In this document: in pieces, positions 34,372 to 41,299 of the stretch
How the letters are laid out: each line of letters opens with the position of its first letter
Position numbering within the stretch: position 1 is the stretch's first letter
Assembly: GCA_964424805.1 (NCBI GenBank)
Contig: CAYRKH010000013.1
Span: 1 to 61,147 of the forward strand
Direction: 5' to 3'
DNA: 61,147 bases
Origin: IDS-8 sp964424805
GTDB lineage: Bacteria; Pseudomonadota; Gammaproteobacteria; Steroidobacterales; Woeseiaceae
The notes under the pieces: generated by a model
Told to the model about the DNA's origin: nothing
Databases searched by the model: none
What the model saw: only the letters and a program-made list of their open reading frames with translations
Made by a program: the position numbers and the translations under genes

Positions 34372-34815
34372 ATGAATCGAGCAACAGGCCAGGCGGGCAT
34401 TCCCGCGCACCGCTCACGCGGGTTCACCCTGATCGAGCTCATGATCGTCGTGGTCATCATCGGCATACTGGCCGCCATTGCCTACCCCAGCTACCAGAAC
34501 CAGGTGCGCGATACGCGGCGCACCGACGGCAAGGCAGCGCTCCTGGAGGCGGCCCAGCGCCTGGAGCGCTGTTACACGCGCTACAACCGCTATGACCACG
34601 ATGACTGCGAGATCGCGGACGCCCTCAGCGGAGGCGACTTCGAAACGCCGGAAGGCTGGTACGTGATCACGGCGGACACGCTCGGTGCCTCCAGCTTCGA
34701 CCTCGTTGCCACGGCACAGAAAGACCAGGCGAAGGACGCCGCCTGCGGTAACCTGGGGCTCAACAATGTCGGCACGCGCAGCGCCACGGGGACGGCGCCG
34801 GACAGCTGCTGGTAG
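34372..34815 (+). CDS. pilE: PilE-type minor pilin, operon B
   Basis: 147 aa; GGAGGGAG lies just upstream. A leader of 17 residues ends HRSRG before FTLIELMIVVVIIGILAAIA, with Glu5 and YPSYQNQVRDTRRTDGK. Head Cys pair CYTRYNRYDHDDC and a final C before W match the operon A copy. The last gene of operon B. The stop codon abuts REP copy 2, which may act as the transcript end. Confidence 0.92.
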   Translation: MNRATGQAGIPAHRSRGFTLIELMIVVVIIGILAAIAYPSYQNQVRDTRRTDGKAALLEAAQRLERCYTRYNRYDHDDCEIADALSGGDFETPEGWYVITADTLGASSFDLVATAQKDQAKDAACGNLGLNNVGTRSATGTAPDSCW

Positions 34816-34884
34816 CAGGAGCGCGCATCGCGCGCGATGCCTTCGTTCGAGGATCGTAGCATCGCGCGCAATGCGCGCTCCTAC
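34816..34884. repeat. REP-type inverted repeat, copy 2
   Basis: Left arm 34816-34841 and right arm 34859-34884, inverted, with a short centre. The left arm lacks the GT of the GTAGGAGC start because it begins directly at the pilE stop. The right arm, read on the minus strand, begins GTAGGAGC and provides the TAG stop of the gene at 34881-35231. Confidence 0.88.
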
Positions 34885-35231
34885 AGGTTGCCGCGTTCCG
34901 GCAGGTCCAGGTTGCCGCGTTCCAGCAGGTCGTCCGTCACGGTCATCGTAAATACCGGCGCGTTGTCCGGCGGGGTTTCGGCGATAGCATCGACGAAAAG
35001 CCGCCGCGTCTCCGGATCGTCGTAGCGCATCTTCTCGTCGATCGCGGCCCGCCAGGTCGCCTCGTCCGGCCATTCGGCGTACGCGACGAAACGCCCGTCG
35101 GCGTTTTCGTGCAGGCGCGAGCCGAAGCTGCCGTACTTTGCGGTAATCAGCTCCGTGCCGCGCCGCCAGGCCCGGCGGAACTGTTCCTCCTTTCCCGGGT
35201 GGACGCGCCACCAGTACACCGCCACGAACAT
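34881..35231 (-). CDS. Antibiotic-biosynthesis-monooxygenase-like small protein
   Basis: 116 aa from ATG 35231 (MFVAVYWWRVHPGKEEQF), which has GGAGAG upstream; ATG 35243 is an alternative. The ferredoxin-like fold pattern (VAVYWWRVHPGKE, RFVAYAEWPDEATWRAAIDE, FVDAIAE) is that of the ABM / dimeric alpha-beta barrel group; family members include quinol monooxygenases and NIPSNAP-like proteins, and the specific role is unknown. The C-terminus carries two 8-residue repeats (DLLERGNL, DLPERGNL) and its TAG lies inside REP copy 2. It is divergent from the SDR gene. Confidence 0.7.
   Translation of the reverse strand: MFVAVYWWRVHPGKEEQFRRAWRRGTELITAKYGSFGSRLHENADGRFVAYAEWPDEATWRAAIDEKMRYDDPETRRLFVDAIAETPPDNAPVFTMTVTDDLLERGNLDLPERGNL
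34884..34931. repeat. 24-bp tandem duplication abutting REP copy 2
   Basis: Two consecutive 24-bp units (34884-34907 and 34908-34931) start CAGGTTGCCGCGTTCC and differ at one base. They encode the duplicated last 16 residues of the minus-strand protein. The duplication begins at the edge of the REP arm. Confidence 0.85.
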
Positions 35232-35319
35232 ATCGCTCTCCATCGGAACCGGCAGCTTAGCCCCTGATCTCGCGCTCAATCGCCGCCCCGTGTCGATTCT
35301 ATCGCGCCGCCGCGGCACG

Positions 35320-35340
35320 AATTACAAGCGCATTGTAATT
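35320..35340. promoter_or_regulatory. Perfect operator-like palindrome between divergent genes
   Basis: Arms AATTACAA (35320-35327) and TTGTAATT (35333-35340) around GCGCA. It lies in the interval between the small monooxygenase-like gene (minus) and the SDR gene (plus), in an otherwise GC-rich stretch. The size and symmetry fit a dimeric repressor such as a TetR or MarR member, but no regulator gene is adjacent. Confidence 0.6.
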
Positions 35341-35443
35341 TCGGGTGCGCCTGCCCGCGCAGGGGACGGGCGCTGCGAACGGCCTCCATGGCACAGAACT
35401 TGAATCCTTACTGGCGATCCTTTCACGAACGCCGAGTACTGTC

Positions 35444-36310
35444 ATGGCCAGCAAGCCCAAGCCCCCATTCCCCCCGCAGAACCTGGAGCCACCCGGCATC
35501 GAATCCCGCATGGAACCGAAGCCGCGCTTCGACGCCGACGACTACTGCCCCGCCGGCAAGCTGGAGGGCAAGGCGGCGCTGATCACCGGCGGGGATTCAG
35601 GGATCGGGCGCGCCGTCGCCGTGATCTTTGCCCGCGAGGGCGCCGACGTCGCGCTGGTGTACCTCCACGAGGAGCAGGAGGACGCGGAAACGACCAGGAC
35701 GGAAGTCGAGCGCTGCGGCCGCGAGGCTCTCCTGGTGCCCGGCGACGTCAGGGACCCGGAGTTTTGCCGCCGCGCGGTCGAGCAGACGGTGGAGCGCTTC
35801 GGCCGCCTGGACCTCCTCGTCAACAACGCGGCGTTCCAGAAGCACCAGGACAGGCTCGCCGACATCTCCCTGGAGCAGTTCGAGCAGACGTTCAAAACCA
35901 ACATCTTCGGCTACTTCTACATGACACGGTTCGCGGTGCCCCACCTGCAGCCCGGTTCCGCGATCATCAACGCGGGCTCGATCACCGGGCTTGAAGGCAA
36001 CAAGGGCCTTATCGACTACTCCGCGACGAAAGGCGCGATCCACGCGTTCACGAAGTCGCTCGCGCAGAACCTGGTCCAGGACGGGATCCGGGTGAACTGC
36101 GTCGCGCCGGGACCGGTGTGGACGCCGTTGAACCCGGCGGAGCACGGCGACGAGGCGACAGAAAAATTCGGCGCCGAGACCCCGATGGGCCGCCCGGCGC
36201 AGCCGGAGGAAATCGCACCGGCGTACGTCTACTTCGCGAGCAACGCCGATTCCGGGTACGTCACGGGCCACGTCCTGCCGCAGCTCGGCGGCGAAACCGT
36301 CGCGGGATGA
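35444..36310 (+). CDS. SDR family oxidoreductase
   Basis: 288 aa from ATG 35444 (MASKPKPPFPPQ). Classical short-chain dehydrogenase/reductase: NAD(P)-binding TGGDSGIGRA near 47-56, LLVNNAAFQ, active-site Tyr192 and Lys196 in YSATKGA, and Ser in NAGSITG. The proline-rich N-terminal extension (PPFPPQNLEPPGIESRMEP) is typical of the YhdF/GSP39-like stress SDRs found in many bacteria; the substrate is unknown. The following gene begins just after its stop. Confidence 0.9.
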   Translation: MASKPKPPFPPQNLEPPGIESRMEPKPRFDADDYCPAGKLEGKAALITGGDSGIGRAVAVIFAREGADVALVYLHEEQEDAETTRTEVERCGREALLVPGDVRDPEFCRRAVEQTVERFGRLDLLVNNAAFQKHQDRLADISLEQFEQTFKTNIFGYFYMTRFAVPHLQPGSAIINAGSITGLEGNKGLIDYSATKGAIHAFTKSLAQNLVQDGIRVNCVAPGPVWTPLNPAEHGDEATEKFGAETPMGRPAQPEEIAPAYVYFASNADSGYVTGHVLPQLGGETVAG

Positions 36311-36327
36311 GCTGGAGGACATTGGTG

Positions 36328-37260
36328 ATGGACAACGACATCGACCCCGCCATCGGCCGCTGGTACCAGCGCATGGAGGACGGCCGCCTGTTCCAGGTAG
36401 TCGCCGTCGACGACGATGAAGCGACGGTGGAGTGGCAGGATTTCGACGGCGGCATCGGCGAGCTCAGCCTCGACGAATGGCGCACCTGGGACGTCCGGGT
36501 GACAGCAGCGCCGGAGGACTGGACCGGGTCGATCGACGAAATCCAGCGCGGAGACCTCGACTACAGCGAGATCCGCTCCGAGGGCGAGGAACGCGGGATC
36601 GACCAGGAACGGCGCGCGCAGGCGCTGCAGGGTTCCGATGCCCCGGACACCATCGGCGGCGAACCGGTCGGCCGTGCGGGTACCGGGGGCGACGAGCGCT
36701 CCGCGCTGGGGGAGTATTCGGCAGAACCGGCGCCGCGGTGGCGCCAGGAACCGGATTACGGCGACAGCGAGGTGGAGCCCGACGGCAGGCTGCGAATGCG
36801 CGAAGAGAACGCGAGCGACCCACCGGAAGGGACGTATACCGGCGGACCGGGGCGCGACGACGGCCTGGATCCAGACGAGGTCAACCACGTCAAGGCGCGG
36901 CTGACGGAGCGCGCCGGGGAACTGCGCCTCGACATCCAGCGGGAGCTGCGCAAGTACGACGACGAGTCCTACGCGCAGCTCGCGCAGCGCGTCGCCGATA
37001 TCGGGGAGCAGGCCTGGAGCGATCTCGTCTCGGACCTGAACCTCGCGGAAGTGACCCGTGACGTGGGCGAGCTCCGCAATATCGAGGCTGCCCTCCAACG
37101 CCTCGCCGAGGGCAAATACGGCATCTGCATCGACTGCGGCGACTGGATCGAAGAAAGGCGGCTGGACGCGAACCCGGAGGCCGTACGCTGCCTCGAGTGC
37201 CAGCGCGACGCCGAGCACCGGAAAAAGCAGACCGGGAAAGTCGATTACCCCAATCTCTGA
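36328..37260 (+). CDS. Two-domain protein: DUF6763-like N-terminus and DksA/TraR zinc finger
   Basis: 310 aa from ATG 36328, with GGAGG 9 bp upstream; ATG 36307, overlapping the SDR stop as ATGA, is possible. Residues 1-75 (DNDIDPAIGRWYQRMEDG, FQVVAVDDDEATVEWQDFDG, ELSLDEW) resemble the short DUF6763-type proteins of gammaproteobacteria. An acidic, disordered-looking linker (~80-185) follows. The C-terminal ~120 residues are a DksA/TraR domain: LAEGKYGICIDCGDWI with Cys267 and Cys270, then Cys288 and Cys291 (CxxC-x17-CxxC). Such proteins bind RNA polymerase or act as stress factors. The combination is unusual to me. The DksA acidic DxxDxA tip is not evident. Confidence 0.8.
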   Translation: MDNDIDPAIGRWYQRMEDGRLFQVVAVDDDEATVEWQDFDGGIGELSLDEWRTWDVRVTAAPEDWTGSIDEIQRGDLDYSEIRSEGEERGIDQERRAQALQGSDAPDTIGGEPVGRAGTGGDERSALGEYSAEPAPRWRQEPDYGDSEVEPDGRLRMREENASDPPEGTYTGGPGRDDGLDPDEVNHVKARLTERAGELRLDIQRELRKYDDESYAQLAQRVADIGEQAWSDLVSDLNLAEVTRDVGELRNIEAALQRLAEGKYGICIDCGDWIEERRLDANPEAVRCLECQRDAEHRKKQTGKVDYPNL

Positions 37261-37340
37261 CACCGATTCGGCCGCCCGGAGCCCGTTCGCCGTGCCATAA
37301 CGGCTTTCCGCTCCGCGGACGGCCGTGCTTGAATGCGCCG

Positions 37341-38609
37341 ATGCCAGCCTCCGACCTGCGCCCCGAGCTCAAGTGGCTCGCCAGCGGCTTCCTCATGACC
37401 TTTTTCTCCGGCTTCGGCCAGACGTACTTCATTGCGCTTTTTGCCGGCGAGCTCATGAGCGAGCTGTCGCTGAGCGACGGCCAGTTCGGCAGCCTGTATA
37501 CCGCCGGGACGCTCGCGAGCGCGGCAGTGCTGGCCTGGGCCGGCCGCCTGGCCGACACGATGCCCGCGCGGCTGCTGGCTACCGCCGTCGTGATCGGGCT
37601 GGCGCTCACCTCGCTCGGCATGGCGGCGGTGTCCTCGGCCGCGGCCCTCGCGCTCGTATTCTTCGGCCTGCGCTTCTTCGGCCAGGGCATGCTGACGCAC
37701 CTGGCCATGACGACGATGGGCCGGTGGTTCAACCAGAAGCGCGGCCGGGCCATCGCCATCGCGGCACTCGGGCTGCCGGCGAGCGAAGGCCTGCTGCCGC
37801 TCATCGCCGTTGCCGCCGTCGGGCTCGTCGGCTGGCGGCAGACCTGGGTGGCCGCCGCGCTGTTCCTGCTGCTGGCGGCGGCGCCGGTCACCTGGATCCT
37901 GCTGCGCAGCGAAAGGCAGCCCGCGGCCGCTGCCGGCCCCGGCAACGAGGCGCGCGGCGTGCCGCAACAGCGTCAATGGACGCGTGCCGAGGTGCTGCAG
38001 AGCCCCGTCTTTTACGCCGTGCTGGCAGCGGTCGTCGCACCGGCTTTCGTGATCACGGCAATCTTTTTCAACCAGGTGACGCTCGTGGCGGCAAAAGGCT
38101 GGACGCTGTCCTGGTTCGCCGCCACGTTCCCGATCCTCGCCGCCGCGCACATCCTGGGGGCGCTCGCCACCGGCTGGTGCGTGGATCGATTCGGGGCGCG
38201 CCGCCTGCCGGCGGCGTTCCTGGCAGTGCTCGCGTTGACGACGTTCCTGCTCGCGCAGGCTGCCGACCCGCTGTGGCTGCCGCTGCTGATGGCGCTCATC
38301 GGCATCACGCTCGGCTGCTCGGCAACCGCGCAGGGCGCGCTCTGGCCCGAACTGTTCGGCGTCGCGCACCTGGGCGCCATACGCGCGGTGGCGACGTCGG
38401 CCATCGTCTTCGCGTCGGCACTTTCGCCCGGGCTGGTGGGCGTGCTGCTGGATGCCGAAGTGCCGCTGGAGTCGCAGCTCGCCGGGATGGCGCTGTACTG
38501 CCTGGCGGCGGCGGGGTGGATGCTCCTGCTCCTGCCCCGGCTCGATCGGCTGGCGGCCTCCTGCCCCCCGCAGCGACCCGGGGCACGATGCTTTAAAATC
38601 GCGCGATGA
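37341..38609 (+). CDS. MFS transporter
   Basis: 422 aa from ATG 37341 (MPASDLRPELKW). About 12 transmembrane helices; the MFS signature between helices 2 and 3 is seen as AWAGRLADTMPARLL, with a similar GWCVDRFGARRLP in the second half. The stop overlaps the start of the following TonB receptor gene (ATGA), so an outer-membrane receptor and inner-membrane carrier appear to be made together for one substrate, which I cannot identify. Confidence 0.88.
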   Translation: MPASDLRPELKWLASGFLMTFFSGFGQTYFIALFAGELMSELSLSDGQFGSLYTAGTLASAAVLAWAGRLADTMPARLLATAVVIGLALTSLGMAAVSSAAALALVFFGLRFFGQGMLTHLAMTTMGRWFNQKRGRAIAIAALGLPASEGLLPLIAVAAVGLVGWRQTWVAAALFLLLAAAPVTWILLRSERQPAAAAGPGNEARGVPQQRQWTRAEVLQSPVFYAVLAAVVAPAFVITAIFFNQVTLVAAKGWTLSWFAATFPILAAAHILGALATGWCVDRFGARRLPAAFLAVLALTTFLLAQAADPLWLPLLMALIGITLGCSATAQGALWPELFGVAHLGAIRAVATSAIVFASALSPGLVGVLLDAEVPLESQLAGMALYCLAAAGWMLLLLPRLDRLAASCPPQRPGARCFKIAR

Positions 38610-40429
38610 GCGTTCTCCTCTTCTGCGCGGCTTCGGCCGCTATCGCCGCCGGGCCCGCCCGGAGCCCGGATGAAGCCGCACTGTCGGAGATCACCGTCAG
38701 CGCCGGCCGCATCGCGAACACGCGCCCGGCCGGCAGCTTTGCCGCACTCGCGACCGCACTGCGGTTCGACCCGCAGACGGAGCTGCAGTCGCGCGGGCTG
38801 CCCGAGGGACAGGCCGACGTGACCATCCGCGGCGGGCTGTTCGAGAACACGGGCTTCGGCATCGGGGCGGTGACGATCACGGATCCACAGACGGGGCATT
38901 ACGCGGGGGAGCTGCCGCTCGATCCCGTGCTGCTGTCGCCGCCCGACACGCTCACCGGGACGGCGAACGCACTCCGCGGGTTCAACTCCACGATCGGCAC
39001 GATCGCGTATTCGATACCGGTCGTGCGGGACGCCGGAGACGTCACCTTCGGCGCGGGCAGCGATGCCCTGCGTTACGGATCGCTCCGGGCAGCGCTGCAG
39101 GCCGGCGGCCTGGCCGCGCGCCTGTCGCTGGCCGGATCGCAAGGCGATGGCAGCCTCCCGAATGGCGATCACGAGTTTGCACGCTACAACCTGCAGCTCC
39201 AGCACGCCGGCGAGGCGGCGCAGACCGACCTAATCCTCGCTTACCAGGACAAGTTCTACGGCTGGCCAGGCGCCTACACCGGCTTTGCCGCGCTGCCGGA
39301 GACGGACCGGACGGAGACCACGCTGCTATTCGCCAATCATCGCCGGGCGCTGGCGCAGGGCTGGATCGAGGCCAGCGCCTACCATCGCCGGCTGGTCAAC
39401 GATTACGATTTCGACCGCCGCACGAAAGAAACCGGCGCTCCCGGTGCCTTCGATCACGAAACGCGCATCGCCGGGGTCGGTTTCCACGGGCTGCGCCGGC
39501 AGGGCCGGATCGACTGGCGCTACGGCGGCCAGCTCACCGCGGACGAGCTCGTGCACTCGACGGACCTGGCGAACGGCGATTTCAATCGCCGCGGGTACCT
39601 GAAGCTCGGCGTGCTGCCGTCGATCGAGCTGCTCCGGAACGACGAGCGCTCTGTTTCACTTCGGCTCGGCGCCACCTGGGACGCGTCGAACCGGGACCGC
39701 AACGTGGTCTCACCGCTCGCGGGTGCAACGTTTCGCTGGGACAGCGGCGAGAACGTGACCTACATCGACGTCGACTACGCGGTCACTTCGCAGGTGCCCG
39801 GGTACACGGCGTTGAAGTCGGCTCCTACCGGCCTTTTCGGCGGCAACCCCGATCTCGGACGCGAACGGGCGCGGCAACTTGCGGTCTCGGCCGGCCTGGA
39901 CGCAGTACGCTGGAACGGCGCGCTCACCGTGTTCTACCGCGAGGACGACGACCTCGTCGACTGGACCTACGATGCCGGCGCGCCGGGTGCCCGCCAGGCG
40001 AACCCGCTGGATGCCGACGTCATCGGCGTCGAAGCCCTGTTTCGCCGCCGCTGGGACAGGCTGCAGCTCGGGGGCAGCTACACGTGGATCGACAAGGACG
40101 CGGACTTCGGCGCGGCGGACGTGGACGCGAGCTTCTACGCGCTGAACTACGCCCGCCACCGCGCCACCCTGGCGGCCACCTGGCGCGTTTCCGACCGCCT
40201 CGAGTGGCGCATGGACAGCGAGTACCGCGTGCAGCGCGACAATCCGCTGCGCACGACTTCCGGGCGGGCCTTGATCCTGTCGGCGAGCCTCGCCTGGGAG
40301 CCGCCCGACGGCCGCGGCGTCGGCCTCGCGCTGACGGCCGATAACCTCACCGACAGCGATTACCAGTACTTCCCGGGCACGCCGGCCGTCGGTCGCCAGG
40401 TGAGCCTGAGCGCTCGCTACGCCTGGTAG
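38606..40429 (+). CDS. TonB-dependent receptor (short type) paired with MFS
   Basis: 607 aa. Short signal peptide (MSVLLFCAASAAIAAGPA), a TonB box-like LSEITVSAGRI, a plug domain (VTIRGGLFENTGFGIGAV) and a 22-strand-sized barrel ending LTADNLTDSDYQYFPGTP and ARYAW. The size and layout are closer to BtuB/FecA-like receptors than to the ~1000-aa receptors at the left of the window. It is translationally coupled to the MFS gene. Confidence 0.88.
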   Translation: MSVLLFCAASAAIAAGPARSPDEAALSEITVSAGRIANTRPAGSFAALATALRFDPQTELQSRGLPEGQADVTIRGGLFENTGFGIGAVTITDPQTGHYAGELPLDPVLLSPPDTLTGTANALRGFNSTIGTIAYSIPVVRDAGDVTFGAGSDALRYGSLRAALQAGGLAARLSLAGSQGDGSLPNGDHEFARYNLQLQHAGEAAQTDLILAYQDKFYGWPGAYTGFAALPETDRTETTLLFANHRRALAQGWIEASAYHRRLVNDYDFDRRTKETGAPGAFDHETRIAGVGFHGLRRQGRIDWRYGGQLTADELVHSTDLANGDFNRRGYLKLGVLPSIELLRNDERSVSLRLGATWDASNRDRNVVSPLAGATFRWDSGENVTYIDVDYAVTSQVPGYTALKSAPTGLFGGNPDLGRERARQLAVSAGLDAVRWNGALTVFYREDDDLVDWTYDAGAPGARQANPLDADVIGVEALFRRRWDRLQLGGSYTWIDKDADFGAADVDASFYALNYARHRATLAATWRVSDRLEWRMDSEYRVQRDNPLRTTSGRALILSASLAWEPPDGRGVGLALTADNLTDSDYQYFPGTPAVGRQVSLSARYAW

Positions 40430-40517
40430 TCACCGGGAGCTGAACCGGTCAGGACATACCGATTTCGCATACGGCCGGTGATCGACGCCGGCTTCGGCTA
40501 GGCTTCATTGGTCCCCC

Positions 40518-40558
40518 ACCGCGGGCGCTAACAACCGATTCCCGGCAGCGCCCGCGGT
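40518..40558. repeat. Long GC-rich inverted repeat upstream of the CHRD gene
   Basis: ACCGCGGGCGCT (40518-40529) pairs perfectly with AGCGCCCGCGGT (40547-40558) around 17 bases. No T-run follows, so it is not a standard terminator. It lies 56 bp before the CHRD start codon and 89 bp after the receptor stop. Confidence 0.7.
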
Positions 40559-40613
40559 GCGGGACTCCTTCTACGCCTGCCGGCCGGCCGCTGCAACAGC
40601 AGGAGGCCAGCGC

Positions 40614-41198
40614 ATGAAACCATCTTCGGGCCTGACGGCCACCCTCACCGCCATCCCCCTTACCCTCTTCGGCGCGCTCGGCACGGCCGAGGCCGACGAC
40701 GAGCTGGACTTCGAGGCCACCCTGACGGGCGCCCAGGAAGTGGTCCTCGACGACCAGGACGCGTTCGTCCCCGGCGGCACCGGCAGCGGCGCACAGGGCC
40801 GGATGGAAGCCGACTTCGACGAAGGCCTGTCGGTGCTTCGCGTGAACCTCCGGGTCGTCGAGCTCGGCAATGCCTTCTCCGCGGCGCATTTCCACTGCGC
40901 GCGTCCGGGGGAGAACGGCCCGATCGTCTTCGGCCTGGTGAATCCCGGGCCGCTCGCGTTCGACGGCCAGGACATCCGGGGCACCCTCTCGAACGCCGAC
41001 TACACCGGTGAGGATTGCAGCGAGGTGATCGGCAGGCCGGTCAACAATCTCGCCGCACTTGCGCTCGCGATGCGCGACGGTCTCATCTACGCGAACGTGC
41101 ACACCGATGCGTTCCCGATGGGCGAAATCCGCGGCCAGATGCTGCCGGACGACGACGATGATGATGACCTCGACGACGACGACGACTTCGACGACTGA
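40614..41198 (+). CDS. Exported CHRD-domain protein with poly-Asp tail
   Basis: 194 aa from ATG 40614, with AGGAGG 7 bp upstream. Signal peptide ends TAEA. Residues ~30-175 form a CHRD domain (FEATLTGAQEVV, AAHFHCARPGENGPIVFGLV, YANVHTDAFPMGEIRGQM). CHRD was described from chordin and is common in exported bacterial proteins of unknown role. The C-terminus is DDDDDDDLDDDDDFDD, a highly acidic tail that could bind cations. The gene stands alone between an inverted repeat and REP copy 3. Confidence 0.88.
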   Translation: MKPSSGLTATLTAIPLTLFGALGTAEADDELDFEATLTGAQEVVLDDQDAFVPGGTGSGAQGRMEADFDEGLSVLRVNLRVVELGNAFSAAHFHCARPGENGPIVFGLVNPGPLAFDGQDIRGTLSNADYTGEDCSEVIGRPVNNLAALALAMRDGLIYANVHTDAFPMGEIRGQMLPDDDDDDDLDDDDDFDD

Positions 41199-41228
41199 CG
41201 GATGCTACGCGGACGAATGCCGCACCCT

Positions 41229-41299
41229 GTAGGAGCGCGCATCGCGCGCGATGCCTCGGTGGTCGGCCCGGTGGCATCGCGCGCAGTGCGCGCTCCTAC
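41229..41299. repeat. REP-type inverted repeat, copy 3
   Basis: The most complete pair: arm 41229-41255 begins GTAGGAGCGCGC and the mirror arm 41273-41299 ends GCGCGCTCCTAC, around a 17-bp centre. On the minus strand the second arm provides the TAG stop of lhr (41296-41298). Confidence 0.9.

Noticed and set aside
41229..41299. Repeats considered as a CRISPR array or attachment site
   Set aside because: Only one inverted pair per locus, no regularly spaced direct repeats, and no cas or integrase genes.
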